Source of the DNA: Pterois miles
Lineage: Eukaryota > Chordata > Actinopteri > Perciformes > Scorpaenidae
Direction: 5' to 3'
Length of the DNA stretch: 64,000 nt
Assembly (NCBI GenBank): GCA_947000775.1
Contig: CAMQGK010000637.1
Location: forward strand, 20,359,001 to 20,423,000
Shown here: positions 32,305 through 40,965 of the stretch, piece after piece
How positions within the stretch are numbered: position 1 is the first letter of the stretch
Layout of the letters: the number at the start of each line of letters is the position of its first letter
Notes under the pieces: model-generated
Told to the model about the DNA's origin: nothing
What the model saw: the letters and a program-made list of their open reading frames with translations, nothing else
The model's database searches: none
Position numbers and translations under genes: made by a program

Positions 32305-35300
32305 GGGGGGGTGCGCCCCGCTCCCCGCCGGGCGGGGCCGCCGTCCGTGCGCGCGGGTGCCCCCGGGTCGTCCAGTCGTCTGGGGCCGGCGTGGGGGGGG
32401 GGGACTGGCTGGCGGGGGGGGGGGGGGGGGGGGGGGGGGCCGGCGGGGGGGGGGGTCCTGGGGCGGGGGGGGCCCGCTCCGGGGCGGGGGGGGGGGGGTC
32501 CGCGGCCGCGCGGGGGTCCCCCGGGGGCCCCGGCCGGGGGGGGGGGGCGCGCCGGGGGGTGTGGCGCTGGCGGGCCGGGGGCCGGGGGGGCCCATTTCCC
32601 CAATTTCCCCGCCCCGCGGGTGGTTCCGACCCCCGCGGTGGGGGGGGGCGGCGGGGCCCGGGCCGGGGCTGCCGGGGGGGGGTCCGGGGGGCCCCCGGCG
32701 CAGCCCGGCGGGGGGGGGGTCCGCCCCGCCGGCGCCCGGGGGGCGGGGCTCCGCCCCCCGGGCGGGTGCGGGGGCCCCGCGCCCCGGTATTCCGCCCCCG
32801 GGTCCCGGGGGGGTGCGGGGGGGGCCGTCCGGGGGGGCCGGCGGGCGTCGCCCCCCCTTCGGGGGGTCGCCGCGGGGGGGGTGGGGCGGCGGTGCCCGGG
32901 CCCGCCCCGCGCGCGCGCCCCTGGCCGCGTGCGGGGGGGGCCCCCGGGGGGGCCGGGTGGGGCCCCCGTGGGGCGGGGTGGGGCCCCCCGCGCCCCCCGG
33001 GCCCGGGCGGGGCCCGGCCCGCCCCGGCGTGGGGGGGTGGGGGTGGGCTGGGGGGGGGGCCGGGTGCGCGGGGGGGGGGTGGGGGGCGACGGGCCCCGGG
33101 CCGCCGGGCGCCGGCAAGACCCGCGGCCCGGCCCGCCCCTTTGGGGGGTGGGGGGGGGGCCCGGGGGCCCGGGCCGCCCCGTGGGGGGCTCTGCCGCCGG
33201 GGGGCGCCCCCGGGGGGCCCCGGGGGGGGGGGCCCGCGGGGGGCGTGCCCCCCCCCGGCGGCGGTCGGGGCCCCCGGGGCCGGGGGCCCCGTCTAGCCCG
33301 CGGGGGGTCTCGCCGGGCGGGCGGGCGGGCGCGTTTGGGGGGGCCCCGGGCGCCCGTGCCGGGGCGGGCGCTGGGGGGGTGGCGGGGGGTGCACCGCCCC
33401 GGCCCCGGGGCCGGCGCTCCCGGGGGGCGTCCCCCGCCGCGCCTGCCGGGGGGGGGCGGGGGGGGGGGGCCCCGCGGGCGGCTCCGGCCCCCGGCCGTCG
33501 CCTTCGGGCCCCCGCCGCCCCCCGGGAGCCGGCCCCCCCCCGCCCCCCGGGGCGCCCGCGGGGGGCGGGGTGGGGGCCCGGCCCGCGCGCCCCCGGTCGG
33601 GGGGTGGTTGGCGCGTTCGGTGGCCCGGGGGCCGCTCCCGGGGCCCCGGCCGCCCTTTGCCCCCGCGGCCCCCCGGCCAGTTCGTCTTTGTACTTAGAGT
33701 GAAAGCGTCCTCTCGTCTTTTGTGTTTACCTCCTATTGTTTTATTATTCTTTTTTTTTTTTTATTACCCTCAGCCTAAAATTTTGGGTTTTTCTTTTTTA
33801 TTTTTTTCCCCCCCCCCGTGGAACGAACCTTTTTTTTTTAAAAAAAATTTTTTTTAAAAAAACCTGCCTCTCTTGGGGTTTTTGTTTTTGGGTCCACATT
33901 TTGTTCACTGCAGGCCCCACTTGCCTCAGTTAAGGTCAGTGTCCATTCAACAATAAGAAACAGACTGTGCAACAATAGCATCCATGGAAGAGTTCCAAGG
34001 CCAAAACCACCGCTGACCAAAAAGGCTCATCTCATGTTTGTGAAATAACATCTTGATGATCCCTCAGACTTTTGGCAAAACATTCTGTAGACTGACGAGA
34101 CAAAGGTTGAACTTTTTGGAAGGTGTGCGTCCTGTTACATCTGGCGTAAAACACAGCATTTCGTAAACGGAGTTTCATACCAACAGTCAAACATGGTGGT
34201 GGTAGTGTGATGGTCTGGGGCTGCTTTGTTGCTTCAGGACCTGCACGGCCTGCCGTAAATGATGGAAACATGAATTCTGCTCTCTACCAGAAAATCCTGA
34301 AGGAGAATATCCATTAAGCCATCAGTTTGTGACCTTAAGGTCAAGCGCACTTGGATTACGTAGCAGGGCATTGATCAAAACACACCAGCAAGTCCACCAC
34401 TGAATGGCTTAAAAACAAATGAAGGTTTTGGAGTGGCCTAGTCAAAGTCCAGTCTTAAATCTGACTGAGATGCTGTGGCATGACCTTTAAAAGGCCGTTC
34501 ATGCTCGAAAATCCCTCCAATGGTGGCACAGCCAGTCACTAGGTGTAGGGGACAATTACTTTTTCACATAGGGACAGGTAGGTTTGGATAGCTTCTTACC
34601 CTAAAATACTTAAATCATCATTTAAAAACTGTGTTTTGTATTTACTCAGGTTTTGTTTTGTAATTAAAATTTATTTGATGATCTGAAATATTTAAGTGTG
34701 ACAAATAAGTAAAAATATAAGAAATCAGATAGAGGCAACTTCTGTTTCACAGCACTGTACAAGCACCACATTGAGTCATACTCACATAGCGTCCCCTACT
34801 GGAAATACAGTTTCTATTTTAATGTTCTCCTTCTAGCAGGTTGACCAGAGCCACCTCAAATATGGTCATAAAAGTCTCAAGACCTTGATGATGCATTACT
34901 GTGAAGATTGTGAGTTTTCATTGAACAGCGTTAACGTAGCATGCCGGCCATTTGGCATGATTTGGCATGAAACAGGAAGTTGTTATAACTTTGATATACT
35001 TTATCAAATCTGCTCCAAATTTCTCAGCCATGATGGTGGTCCAGGCCTGAGGTCATTTACATGCCAAACAATACTCATAGCCTTACGTTATCCACGCCCC
35101 CTCTTATAACTCATGAAGTGTTTGTCATAGAGTCTTGTGGGAGGTGTCATATAACTTAGCAGAGTGCCAGTTCCATTGGTACTATTTTCCCAAGGCCACA
35201 ACACATTAGCCCATTATCTTTTATAACTCATTCCCAAGACTTTTGTGGGAAGTGTCATTGTATTCAGCAGTGATTTCCATTTTTACTGATATGGTTATCC

Positions 35301-36545
35301 CTGCCCCACAAACACAGCCATGCCCCATTTCACAACTACTCTCTCACTCTCATCGTCAATCGCTTATCCGGGGTCAGGTCGTGGGGTCCACAGCTCCAGC
35401 AGGGGACCCCAAACTTCCCTTTCCCAGGCAACATTAACTAGCTCTGACTGGGGGATCCTGAGGCGTTCCCAGGCCAGTGTGGAGATATAATCCCTCCACC
35501 TAGTCCTGGGTCTACCCAGGGGCCTCCTCCCAGCTGGTCATGCCTGGAAGACATCATTCATTCATTCATCGTCAACCACTTATCCCCTTAGGGGTCGCGG
35601 GGGGGCTGGAGCCGATCCCAGCTGGCATTGGGCGAAGGCGGGGATGTTCGCCATGCCCCCTTTAATAACTCATGAACTACTTGTCGACTACTTGTGGGAG
35701 GTGTCATATCACTCGGCAGAGAGTCCCCGTTTCACTGGTATGGCTATCCTTGCCCCCTACACATTATCCACGTCCTTTCCATATATTATGAACTATTTGT
35801 CGTAGACTCTTGTGGGAAGTGTCACTGTAATCAGCAGAGAGTTAATTTTTTTTTTTTCCCTGCCCCACACACATTAGCCACACCTCATTTCACAACTAAT
35901 GAACCATTAGTCAAAGCTTCTTGTAGGAGATGTTGTATCATTCAGTAGATAGTTCCTGTTTCATTGGTGGAGGTTATCCCCACCACTAACCTATGGCAAC
36001 ACTCCCTTTCATAACGCATGAACAGTTTGTCATAAGCTCTTTTAGCAAGCGTCAGTGCACTCATCAGAGTTCCTGTTTCATTTTGGTTAGCCATCTCAGT
36101 CGGCGTCCTGTCAGTACACCGACATGCATGAAGGTGCAACGGCCCGTTCATCACTACTCGTAGCATTAATTATGATTATTTTTCATTATACTCTCTAGGT
36201 GGCGATGGCGTGGAACTGTTGTACACAACTTATAAAAAGGAGATCATCGATGGCATGAATGACGGTCACGACATAAGAGACGTTATTGCCTGCCTGACGA
36301 GCCTGGGTCTACAATATGAGGCGTACATCAATTCCAGTTTCTGCGACATCTCTGAGTGCTTCGATCCAAGCAGCCAGAATGGAGTACGTCTGTTGAGTTT
36401 CATGACATTGAGAGATAACTTCTACCAGTCTTTCACCCCAGAGATCAGAGCAGACATGTTAGACCTGCTCAGAAAGCACAGCATTGAAAAAGATGGCAGG
36501 GTATTTGAAAACGTTACTGTAAGCTGCATAATTGTTCATGCTTGA
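24025..36545 (+). CDS. HNMT-like methyltransferase, tandem copy B (6 coding exons)
   Basis: Coding exons are 24025-24137, 26601-26653, 29099-29206, 30216-30346, 30948-31041 and 36199-36545. Each has the same length and phase as in copy A, again giving 281 residues. Eleven nucleotide differences from A give seven amino-acid changes: L25R, G55E, I75V, V79I, L109V, M110K and Y215C. Only three are synonymous. G55E puts an acidic residue in the SAM loop (LGSGEGEVD) but keeps the three glycines of GxGxG. Splice sites and frame are intact, so the gene can be functional. Predicted role and doubts about substrate are as for copy A. Intron 3 carries about 540 bp (roughly 29440-30010) absent from copy A. 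Intron 5 contains the Tc1 element with the G-rich island, which may affect transcription if real. Confidence 0.87.
24350..25840. other. Copy B intron 1 body, no gene seen
   Basis: This is probably the ancestral intron, since it is not disturbed by the POLR2D/LINE segment of copy A. I recognise no repeat family before the MITE at 25848. Confidence 0.4.
25848..26186. mobile_element. piggyBac-type MITE, 339 bp, with perfect TTAA duplication
   Basis: TTAA (25844-25847) precedes CCCTAGAACACTAACG. The far end is CGTTAGTGTTCTAGGG followed by TTAA (26187-26190). The terminal inverted repeats are exact over 16 bp. Internal ACCCG/CGGGT motifs match the larger relative at 1213-2129. The flanks differ from those at 1213, so the two insertions are independent. 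Confidence 0.9.
26601..26653 (+). CDS. HNMT-like copy B, coding exon 2
   Basis: SAM motif I exon. It differs from copy A at one base, GGA to GAA (G55E), next to the donor. Confidence 0.88.
26735..27280. repeat. Unclassified interspersed repeat in copy B intron 2
   Basis: It interrupts the sequence ACTATAGTG…CACCATAGCAAAGAGC, which is continuous in copy A (8705-8725), so the insertion is specific to B. The short word ATAGTG(C/T) flanks both sides, possibly a target duplication. Related to 19115-19590. A 21-bp direct duplication (AGGTGCTCAAACAGC) is seen near 27110-27145. Confidence 0.65.
27565..28720 (+). repeat. Unclassified interspersed repeat with nested SINE
   Basis: It replaces the copy A equivalent of 8995-11192. 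It is longer than the relative at 20752 by an internal segment (about 27690-27955) and by the SINE. Ordinary intron homology to copy A resumes at 28722. Confidence 0.7.
28019..28355 (+). mobile_element. tRNA-derived SINE, nested
   Basis: The 5' tRNA-like head has box B GGTTCAAGTCC at 28067-28077 and a partly deleted box A region (GGGGGCTCACTCTGTAGGG). The body contains CTCTTGGGCACTGCC and CACCAAACCCCCAACTGCTC. The tail is GTGGGACTAATAAAGG then (CTT)n. The repeat at 20905 shows the uninterrupted insertion site (TTCATTGTTTTTCCTCGG). Confidence 0.85.
29099..29206 (+). CDS. HNMT-like copy B, coding exon 3
   Basis: 108 nt, two substitutions against copy A, both amino-acid changing (I75V, V79I). 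Confidence 0.9.
30216..30346 (+). CDS. HNMT-like copy B, coding exon 4
   Basis: 131 nt. Three substitutions in two adjacent codons change LM to VK at 109-110. The rest is identical to copy A. Confidence 0.9.
30948..31041 (+). CDS. HNMT-like copy B, coding exon 5
   Basis: Identical to exon 5 of copy A. Surrounding introns 4 are also nearly identical. Confidence 0.9.
31212..31633 (+). repeat. Left part of the intron-5 composite repeat
   Basis: Starts GGGCCCCAGCACC after an (ATT)n run. 31480-31620 resembles 34880-35060 on the other side of the Tc1 (GAGTTTTCACTGAA, GAATCAGGAAGTT, CCAGATTTCTCAGGCATGAT), so the Tc1 split an older tandem-unit repeat. Copy A has lost this part. Confidence 0.6.
32223..33690. 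other. Extreme G-rich, nearly A-free island inside the Tc1 element; probable artefact
   Basis: About 1.47 kb with runs of up to about 38 G, many C-runs, and only about a dozen A in total, whereas the surrounding DNA is AT-rich. Stop codons need A, so long frames of 300-540 codons appear in several frames; they encode only Gly/Pro/Arg/Ala low-complexity sequence and are not genes. It replaces a short stretch of Tc1 transposase sequence between GAGTGCAAAAGAC and CTGCAGGCCCCACTTGCC. The likely cause is base-calling or consensus failure. A true G-rich expansion is the alternative. Confidence 0.75.
33691..33905. other. Homopolymer-inflated sequence after the G-rich island; probable artefact
   Basis: Long T, C and A runs (for example AAAAAAATTTTTTTTAAAAA near 33841-33860) look like homopolymer-length errors. 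Clean Tc1 sequence resumes at CTGCAGGCCCC (about 33909). Confidence 0.6.
34760..36160 (+). repeat. Composite repeat with about 125-bp tandem units, intron 5 copy B
   Basis: Nearly identical to 15499-16900. Small differences are ATCAGCC to ACAGCC near 35312 and loss of an 11-bp CAGATCAGATC-type stretch near 35838. It carries the same nested Rex3-like fragment. Confidence 0.7.
35354..35553 (-). mobile_element. Rex3-like LINE 3' end fragment
   Basis: Same insertion as 16093-16290 of copy A, inherited through the tandem duplication. Confidence 0.8.
36199..36545 (+). CDS. HNMT-like copy B, coding exon 6 and stop
   Basis: 347 nt ending TGA at 36543-36545. One silent change and Y215C against copy A. 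Confidence 0.9.
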
Positions 36546-36854
36546 GAGTGTTCTGTGGAAAAATACCCATATGTTCTGATTTACATTTACTTTATCCTGC
36601 CAGTTGATCTACAGTGTATTTGCCATTTGCTAAGATTAAGTTGACTATGTGTAGCGAGTCTTTAGCCTTAGTCTTTATTCACCTCATTAACTCTTCTACT
36701 TGTGTTTTTCCAAAATGATCAATTAAAACAACGCAGGTGCTATTTGATGATTAAAATCACTTCCACAGATTGTGTGCCTAATAAAATGTATCTTTAGCAA
36801 AGCAACCATATCCAAAGCCTTTACTGACTGACACAGTTCCAGCTATGTATGCGG

Positions 36855-37673
36855 TGAATTTCATTTCATTTTATTGTTTATTTATGTAGGGACAGCGCAC
36901 AATTAAAACAAATTGTACCAGAGTTAGCTAATTTGCGTCTGTTCTCCTTGGGCAGTTTGACAGAAAACAACCATGTGCCAATAAATACACTATATACAAT
37001 AATATAATACTTAAACACACATTAGTGTTAAAATGAATAGAATTAGCATGATAAATACTATAAATGCTGTACACGGCAATCTTTGGTGTTGACGCTTTTG
37101 TGCCGACTTCTGCCAAAGTTTGAAGCTGGTTTTAAACTCGTCAAACCTTTCTGAGTCTCTCATGTTTGTGGATGTGGAATTTCACCTCCCCACTAATTCA
37201 ACAAAGAAAGCAGACTGACCAAATGTTGCTTTTCTCAACAGCATTACTCAGTCAGCCATTGTAGATGCTCTAATCCTGATGGCACTGCCACAACCAGGAT
37301 AGGCCAGGCATCATCTAAGATGAGTGGATGCAATATTATCAATGATTTTAAACATCAGGCACACATCTGAGATAGATAATAAGTTATCAAGTTACTGCAG
37401 TGATCCCTTGACCTTTTATCTAAAAGTTTTAAGATACAGTATGTTTAGAGAGTGAGCACGCAGGCTTCATTGTAGGTACACCTGCCAGGTTGTTATGCAA
37501 TAAGACAAATGGAGAAAAATCATGTGTAAAAAAAGCTTTGCAGCGGACAGATACATATACTGAAGCCTGATGCTCTCAAAGTTTAACATTGCTGATTTCA
37601 CTGTTGACTTGTTTCTGTAAGACAAGTTTCTGTCAGTTGTAATGCTTAGACATTTAACATATGTCACAGATTG
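36855..37673 (-). mobile_element. L2/CR1-like LINE relic downstream of copy B
   Basis: Same element as 17615-18340, 3' portion, again minus strand, ending at the same 3' tail. It keeps some C-terminal sequence lost in A (LSYRNKSTVKSAMLNFESIR, AAKLFLHMIFLHLSYCITTW). Homology to copy A ends at about 37672 (CATATGTCACAGAT), the right edge of the duplicated unit. Confidence 0.7.
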
Positions 37674-37718
37674 CCAGACTGGAGAACATCTGTTGAGTTT
37701 CTTGACATGCAAAGATGT
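37672..37718 (+). pseudogene. HNMT-like exon 6 fragment at the duplication breakpoint
   Basis: CCAGACTGGAGAACATCTG then TTGAGTTTCTTGACATGC aligns without gaps to exon 6 at 17129-17172 (36 of 44 bases by eye), the part encoding QNGVRLLSFMTLRD. It begins just where LINE homology between the two tandem units stops. Too short to be functional. Confidence 0.6.
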
Positions 37719-38099
37719 AAGAAGATAAAAGTGTAATTTTTTACTGAGCTGTAGGCCTGTTCTCTGTATCTAGCAAACCACGTATCCGCTGAATTAATCT
37801 GGTTTACTACAGCATTATGTTTCAAATATTTTTCATAAGAAGTATCTAGACCCAATAATACATGCACCTGCAAAGAAACTTACACACCTCATTTTGAACA
37901 AAAACAATAAACATATACAACAAGAACTATGCAAAATAGTATAGAAAAGAAAAGGAAGACAGAAATATAACTTAAGAAAAAGAAATACATAATTCACAGA
38001 CAGTTAAAAAACGTAACGGAACGTACAATTTTCATCACCCTCCCCCATCCCATCCCACCCCATACCTTCCCATCCCTATGCAGTCCCATCTGGATAATA

Positions 38100-38540
38100 A
38101 AGACAAAAAGTAAAGTACATTACATCTCAATTATTATTCTTTCCATATAGGAGATCACTGGTTTCCAGGTCCTTTCAAATACCTCCATTTAAGATATGTC
38201 AGATTCTTTCTATAGAGTTGAATGTTGAATGTCGGCACCTCTTTCTGTTTCCAATGCACAAGTATGAGTTTCTCTGCACAAAGGAGACCATATGACAGGA
38301 GATTATGTTGTATGTTCTGTAAGATCTTAGAGCCTTCAGATGTCCCCAGTATAACCAGAAGTGGATCTGGACTTATTTGGACTTTAAAGATCCTTGAAAA
38401 AAATTGGAATTTAGCAGCCAAAAGTGCCTGGCGTTCAATGACATGAATATATTTCAGGATCTTGTCTCATGTATCCCCTGTTATTTCCAATCCAAAGTCT
38501 TCATTCCATGCATTTTTAATACCCTTCATGTCCACTTGAT
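38100..38540 (-). mobile_element. L1-like LINE ORF2 C-terminal relic
   Basis: The minus strand encodes LLCAEKLILVHWKQKEVPT and KFQFFSRIFKVQISPDPLLV-like sequence, resembling the C-terminal end of fish L1/Tx1-type ORF2, where a conserved AK..IL..WK segment occurs. Only the tail of the protein is seen. Confidence 0.5.
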
Positions 38541-39544
38541 CATAATCTTGTAACACATTATATAGAAATAAAATTGGATGTTTATCAGCTATACAATCTT
38601 CAATTATTTTCAAAATTGTGAATTGGAGTACAGCCAATAGGAACACTCTCTCTCTGAAATGTCCTCTGATTGGCCAAAGTCTCCCATCCTAGGCTAGATT
38701 TATTAAAGCCTGAAAACAGAGACATGAGGAGGTGCAGATGTCTAGTTTTCTCACAGACAATATGCCGAAAGGTTATTAAGAATTTTTGCCCAATGATGTC
38801 AAAACTATATTGCTTCCTGTCACTTTAAAGATGCTAAATGATTTAAACTGTTTAAGACTATCAAAATTAAATAAATTATACTTTAGTACTTTTAAAATAA
38901 TCCTGTGCATAGGTAATAACGTGTGTACTAGATAGCAGAAAGCATCAACTTTTGGGACTGAGCCTGGAAGTTAGCATTGCCCTGGTTCCCTCAAAGAAGC
39001 CAGTTGAATTTTTCCATCTGACTTTGGATTATTGCAGAAATGAAACTCTGTGGCAAACATTTTTTTTATGATATGTACAGGTTTTACAAGAGCAACATAA
39101 TCTTCACAAACTGTGTCTCTTACCTAACTCATCAAGTGTTTCAACAATATCCAATAGTCAGAGCAAGAGATGTAGCATTAATAGTGTGTGAGTCCGCTAT
39201 GGGCTGACACATTTTATATCGTAGAATAAAACACTAAAATCTTGTACATTTGTGTTATCCCCAGACCTTATTTCAGGCATCAAACTAAAAACTAAAAACC
39301 TATTTAAAGACCCATTGATTTCCAGGCTTCCAGGAAGTGCAAAAATGCTAACTCATTTCCAGATTTTAGGACTCATTCCTGCAGTACTCTAAAGTTATGT
39401 GATATTATAACGAGTACAGCAAGTGAGAAAGTCCAGTATGGGCAGGTGGAAGGAGTAATGGATGGCTCAAACTAACACCAGACTTTCCCCCCAGCTAAAA
39501 CTAGCCCAGTAGTTTTGTTGCCTAAACCTAACTAAGCAGTGTGT
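38541..39544. other. No gene seen
   Basis: AT-rich sequence between the L1-like relic and the copy C intron relic. Near 39500 the text CCTAAACCTAACTAAGCAGT belongs to a dispersed repeat family also found at 49440-49680, 55210-55270 and 59500-59530. Confidence 0.4.
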
Positions 39545-39720
39545 TGTGTTTTTTGTTTTGTTTTGTTTTGTTTCAATTTACAAAATGTACCTTGTCTTTA
39601 AAACTCTGACTATACTCTGGGAGAAAATATATTTCCCTCGAAACATAATTGAGAATATGTTTAGTTATATGGAAACGTATTTTTGTAGGAGACAAGGTTG
39701 GTGTCTTATTCTTTACAGAA
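39545..39720 (+). pseudogene. HNMT-like copy C, intron 4 relic
   Basis: TTTACAAAATGTACCTTG, GAAACATAATTGAGAATATG, TTAGTTATATGGAAACGT and TTTTGTAGGAGACAAG follow the intron-4 sequence of copies A (12655-12775) and B (30713-30835) in order. Exon 5, which should come about 110 bp later, is missing; a SINE lies at 39781. Confidence 0.55.
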
Positions 39721-39780
39721 GAGCAAAACATGTTATAAATCGGCATCTTACTTCATTTACTCTTTTTACTCATTTACTTT

Positions 39781-40037
39781 GGGGGGCGGCAGTAGCTCAG
39801 TCCGTAAGGAGGTCACCGGTTCAAGTCCCCCATGGACCAAGACCAACTGGTTGCTGGAGAGGTGCCAGTTTACCTCTTGGGCACTGCCGAGGTGCCCCTG
39901 AGCAAGGCACCAAACCCCCAACTGCTCTGGGCGCTTGTCAGGAGCAGCCCCCTCACTCTGACATCTCTCCATTGACATGTATATGTACTGTGTGAACAAC
40001 AGAGTGGGAATATCTTTCTTTCTTTCTTTCTTTCTTT
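39781..40037 (+). mobile_element. tRNA-derived SINE
   Basis: Box A (TAGCTCAGTCCG at 39793) and box B (GGTTCAAGTCC at 39818) are clear. A piece between them is deleted relative to the other copies. The body is as at 28019, but the L2-like 3' end is missing and the tail is (CTTT)n. Confidence 0.85.
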
Positions 40038-40125
40038 ACTCGGTCTGATACTCATTTATTACTTATTACTACTTATTACTTATTCATTTTATTCTGTGCT
40101 GGAAGAACAGTACAGGGCCTCACAG

Positions 40126-40564
40126 CAGTTTGTGAAATAGTCACGACATTTAATGTATTAATTTGTGTACGTAGACATGCATGTCACATTTTTTTCATGA
40201 TGGTCAGTATAAAACTAATTCATATGTAATCCACGTAATTTTCACCAAGGAGACCAGCGTTTGTGTCCTGTGTTAAGCCACAAGTCATAGTTGATATATT
40301 TACCACAAAACTTCCGTACATAAATTACGGCACTTGCATTGTTATTTTAACTCAATCCAGTATTTTTTTTTCTGAAGCTAACTAAATAGTTTTGTTTTCA
40401 AAAAACTAATTTCCTAAAACTAATTATTTTTATTTTGAAAAAGCTGGAGCAGAAATTGACACCTGCATCGTGTTATTTAAAGTTGTTGCTAAGCGTCACG
40501 AAAAAAATGTTCGTTTCTGTACATGAATCAAATAGATTCAATTTTACAACTTTTTCACAAACTG
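40126..40564. mobile_element. MITE with long terminal inverted repeats
   Basis: Ends are CAGTTTGTGAAA and its exact complement TTTCACAAACTG. The inverted similarity extends to about 55 bp (ATTTGTGTACGTAGAC against GATTCATGTACAGAAAC). The interior has CTAACTAAATAGTTTTGTT. A relative is at about 49260-49820. No coding capacity; superfamily not assigned. Confidence 0.7.
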
Positions 40565-40699
40565 TTGTGAAGTTGCCAGCTCTCTTAACTCTTGACTCTA
40601 AGATGTCTCAGTGTTTGTCTTTACTGTAACAGAATGGCGTCAGTGGTTTGTTGTTTAGTGCCAATATATTTCCTCTGGAATGAAAATATTTCATCCCTT

Positions 40700-40965
40700 C
40701 TGTGGAAGACCTACAAGAAGGAGGTCTGCGTTGACCAGTCCTTCACTCCAGAGATCAGAGCAGGCACCTTCTCAGAAACAAGTGCAGCACTGAAAAAAAT
40801 GGCAGGGTATAGTTCAGCAGTAACTTGAGCTGCATACTTCTTTATGCTGAGTATGTTCTATGGAAAAATGTTCACATATTCAGATTTTTCTTTTTGCATT
40901 CATGTTACCCTGCCACAAGTACAGCATACTTCCCTGTTGCTAAGATTAAGTTCACCATATTTGTC
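40700..40965 (+). pseudogene. HNMT-like copy C, decayed exon 6 and 3' flank
   Basis: LWKTYKKEV (start of exon 6) is joined to DQSFTPEIRAG (late exon 6) with the middle, about 150 nt, missing. Then come LKKMAG and a TGA. The following flank (GTATGTTCTATGGAAAAATG, GCTAAGATTAAGTTCACC) matches the sequence after the stop codon in copies A and B. It is clearly non-functional. Confidence 0.8.

Larger units (their letters stand above)
31636..34757 (+). mobile_element. Tc1-like transposon with long terminal inverted repeats, interrupted
   Basis: Target TA lies at 31634-31635 and 34758-34759. Left TIR begins TAATGCTGTGAAAAAAG; the right end complements to CAGTGCTGTGAAACAG. The TIRs align over roughly 200 bp (shared TGATTTCTTATATTTTT, CCTGAGTAAATA, ATGATGATTTT-like words). 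Transposase pieces run from NCAIKEIQQK-like sequence near 32035 through KTFLRLWHSS, then resume after the G-rich island with ACLSVKVSVHSTIRNRLC-like sequence, and end in the C-terminal region also found in copy A. Stops and frameshifts make it inactive. Confidence 0.85.

Noticed and set aside
32074..33702. Long open frames of 300-540 codons on both strands
   Set aside because: They exist only because the G/C island has almost no A and thus no stops. The products are Gly/Pro/Arg/Ala low-complexity sequence in several overlapping frames.
39546..39995. 149-codon frame across the SINE
   Set aside because: It begins in intron-like DNA and runs through the SINE body; repeat-derived chance frame.
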